NCBI GenBank assembly: GCA_048213135.1
Contig: PS015435.1
Location: 2,661 to 22,914 of the forward strand
Reading direction: 5' to 3'
From: Reclinomonas americana ATCC 50394
Lineage: Eukaryota; Jakobida; Jakobea; Jakobida
Length of the DNA stretch: 20,254 nt
The position numbers and the translations under genes are program-made. This document shows positions 19,087 to 20,254 of the stretch, piece by piece; the stretch's first letter is position 1, and each line of letters starts with the position of its first letter. A model generated the notes under the pieces. That model saw only the letters and a list, made by a program, of their open reading frames with translations. It did not search any database and had not been told where the DNA came from.

Positions 19087-19358
19087 ATGGGCAACGCATG
19101 CTCATGCGGCTCACGCGGACCCTCCGGTGGCGCCTTATACACAGCGCACACTGCCATGATGTCCGCGCCTGTGCTCACCAGCACAGCTGCGGATGCGGAG
19201 GACATTGAAGATGAAGATGATGAGGAGAATGACACAGAGACTGCGGATGAATCGTCACGCTCAGTGGCAGTGGACAGCTCGGCAACGCGAGCAGCTTCGA
19301 CGAGGCGGCGGCAGCGACGGACGTTGCATCGTCATGTGGCGGTTGAGTCTTTCCTCAA
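19087..19358 (+). CDS. Probable N-myristoylated/palmitoylated acidic protein, 5' exon (partial)
   Basis: The exon starts ATG at 19087 with MGNACSCGS. Gly2 followed by a small-residue pattern suits N-myristoylation, and Cys5 and Cys7 beside it suit palmitoylation, so the protein probably sits on the inner face of a membrane. About 90 residues are visible: a short Ser/Ala region, a strongly acidic stretch (EDIEDEDDEENDTET), then a basic Arg-rich stretch (TRRRQRRTLHRH). The exon probably ends at an AA/GTGTGTG donor at 19359, next to the gap. I do not recognise a family. MGRN1-type E3 ligases also begin with a myristoylated Gly, but nothing else here supports that link. Confidence 0.5.
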
Positions 19359-19367
19359 GTGTGTGTG

Positions 19368-19879
19368 NNNNNNNNNNNNNNNNNNNNNNNNNNNNNNNNN
19401 NNNNNNNNNNNNNNNNNNNNNNNNNNNNNNNNNNNNNNNNNNNNNNNNNNNNNNNNNNNNNNNNNNNNNNNNNNNNNNNNNNNNNNNNNNNNNNNNNNNN
19501 NNNNNNNNNNNNNNNNNNNNNNNNNNNNNNNNNNNNNNNNNNNNNNNNNNNNNNNNNNNNNNNNNNNNNNNNNNNNNNNNNNNNNNNNNNNNNNNNNNNN
19601 NNNNNNNNNNNNNNNNNNNNNNNNNNNNNNNNNNNNNNNNNNNNNNNNNNNNNNNNNNNNNNNNNNNNNNNNNNNNNNNNNNNNNNNNNNNNNNNNNNNN
19701 NNNNNNNNNNNNNNNNNNNNNNNNNNNNNNNNNNNNNNNNNNNNNNNNNNNNNNNNNNNNNNNNNNNNNNNNNNNNNNNNNNNNNNNNNNNNNNNNNNNN
19801 NNNNNNNNNNNNNNNNNNNNNNNNNNNNNNNNNNNNNNNNNNNNNNNNNNNNNNNNNNNNNNNNNNNNNNNNNNNNNNN
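19368..19879. other. Assembly gap (512 N)
   Basis: Undetermined bases between the MGNACSC exon and the last open exon. The order and orientation of the two sides are not proven. Confidence 0.99.
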
Positions 19880-19916
19880 TGTGTCCGTCTTCTCGCGCGC
19901 TCACTGTGTGTGGCAG

Positions 19917-20254
19917 CTGGAGTCTGGCTGTGTGCTGCAAGTGGAGTGCGCGAGTGTGACACAGGTGCCGGTTAGCGCAGTGGTGGTGGTGGATCTGGAG
20001 GGAGTGCTGCTGCCGCAGGGGAGCATTGAGGGCGGAGGTGGGCCGGGATCGGCGGCGGTGGCGCAGGCCATGGAGAGGCGAGCGGTGCAGGCGGTGTTGA
20101 TTGAGTATAAGGCGCAGCTGGCGGCGGCCAAGTCGACGGCGTGGGGCTTGGTTGAGATGCAGGCGCTGGTCACGGATTGTCATGGTCAATTGACGGTGCC
20201 GGATGGTACTCTGCGGCATCCGGTGACCGCCCTCATTCATGCTCGTTGCGTGGC
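19917..20254 (+). CDS. Open exon of unknown function, runs off the window
   Basis: After a likely acceptor (tgtgtggcag) there is an uninterrupted frame of about 112 codons to the window end. The reading has alternating hydrophobic beta-like strands (CVLQVECASVTQVPVSAVVV, DLEGVLLPQG), a Gly-rich loop, and a helical, Ala-rich segment (AVLIEYKAQLAAAKSTAWGL). It ends with QLTVPDGTLRHPVTALIHAR. I cannot assign a family. It may be a later exon of the gene starting at 19087 or belong to another gene. The opposite strand is also open but gives a low-complexity His/Arg-rich product, so I prefer the plus strand. Confidence 0.45.
   Translation, partial: MESGCVLQVECASVTQVPVSAVVVVDLEGVLLPQGSIEGGGGPGSAAVAQAMERRAVQAVLIEYKAQLAAAKSTAWGLVEMQALVTDCHGQLTVPDGTLRHPVTALIHARCV

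Overview
The window is nuclear DNA from a gene-dense, moderately GC-rich eukaryote. The genes are cut by many short introns (mostly 57-75 nt) and lie very close together: 71 bp between each of two convergent pairs and 58-135 bp between divergent pairs. The proteins include an FG nucleoporin, an animal-type thymidine kinase, a MEF2/Rlm1-type MADS-box factor, a Bin3/MePCE methyltransferase, a mitochondrial bL33, and a secreted SUEL-lectin/EGF protein. This set fits an opisthokont or other Amorphea lineage, perhaps a unicellular relative of animals. I cannot name the species. Six runs of N show that this is a draft scaffold.

Layout from left to right. 1-344: an FG/Pro/Ala-rich exon reading on the minus strand, then an N gap. 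773-3482 (+): 3' two-thirds of an FG nucleoporin. 3554-4361 (-): complete thymidine kinase. 4497-10335 (+): complete 30-exon bridge-like lipid transfer protein of the BLTP3/SHIP164 type with a C-terminal PH domain. 10426-11208 (-): MePCE/Bin3-like methyltransferase, broken by gaps at both ends. 11280-13261 (-): complete MADS-box transcription factor. 13441-13761 (-): mitochondrial ribosomal protein bL33. 13820-15987: pieces of a signal peptide-SUEL-SUEL-EGF-EGF-SUEL protein; the central piece (14176-15123) reads backwards between two N gaps. 16059-18985 (-): complete NADPH oxidase/ferric reductase-type flavocytochrome. 19087 to end (+): start of a probable N-myristoylated acidic protein, then a gap, then an open exon of unknown function.

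I built the gene models by hand from donor/acceptor pairs whose reading phases agree and whose joined protein matches the family. All the complete models sum to whole codons. The strongest observations are: two N-bounded pieces that appear to be inverted in the assembly; a recurrent unusual 5' splice site GTTGCG (12 introns in six or more genes); microexons of 15, 21, 25 and 27 nt; the lipid-transfer/PH fusion; and E2F-like sites in the thymidine kinase promoter. No operon-like or defence system is present. The genes are housekeeping, signalling and cell-surface functions packed tightly together.
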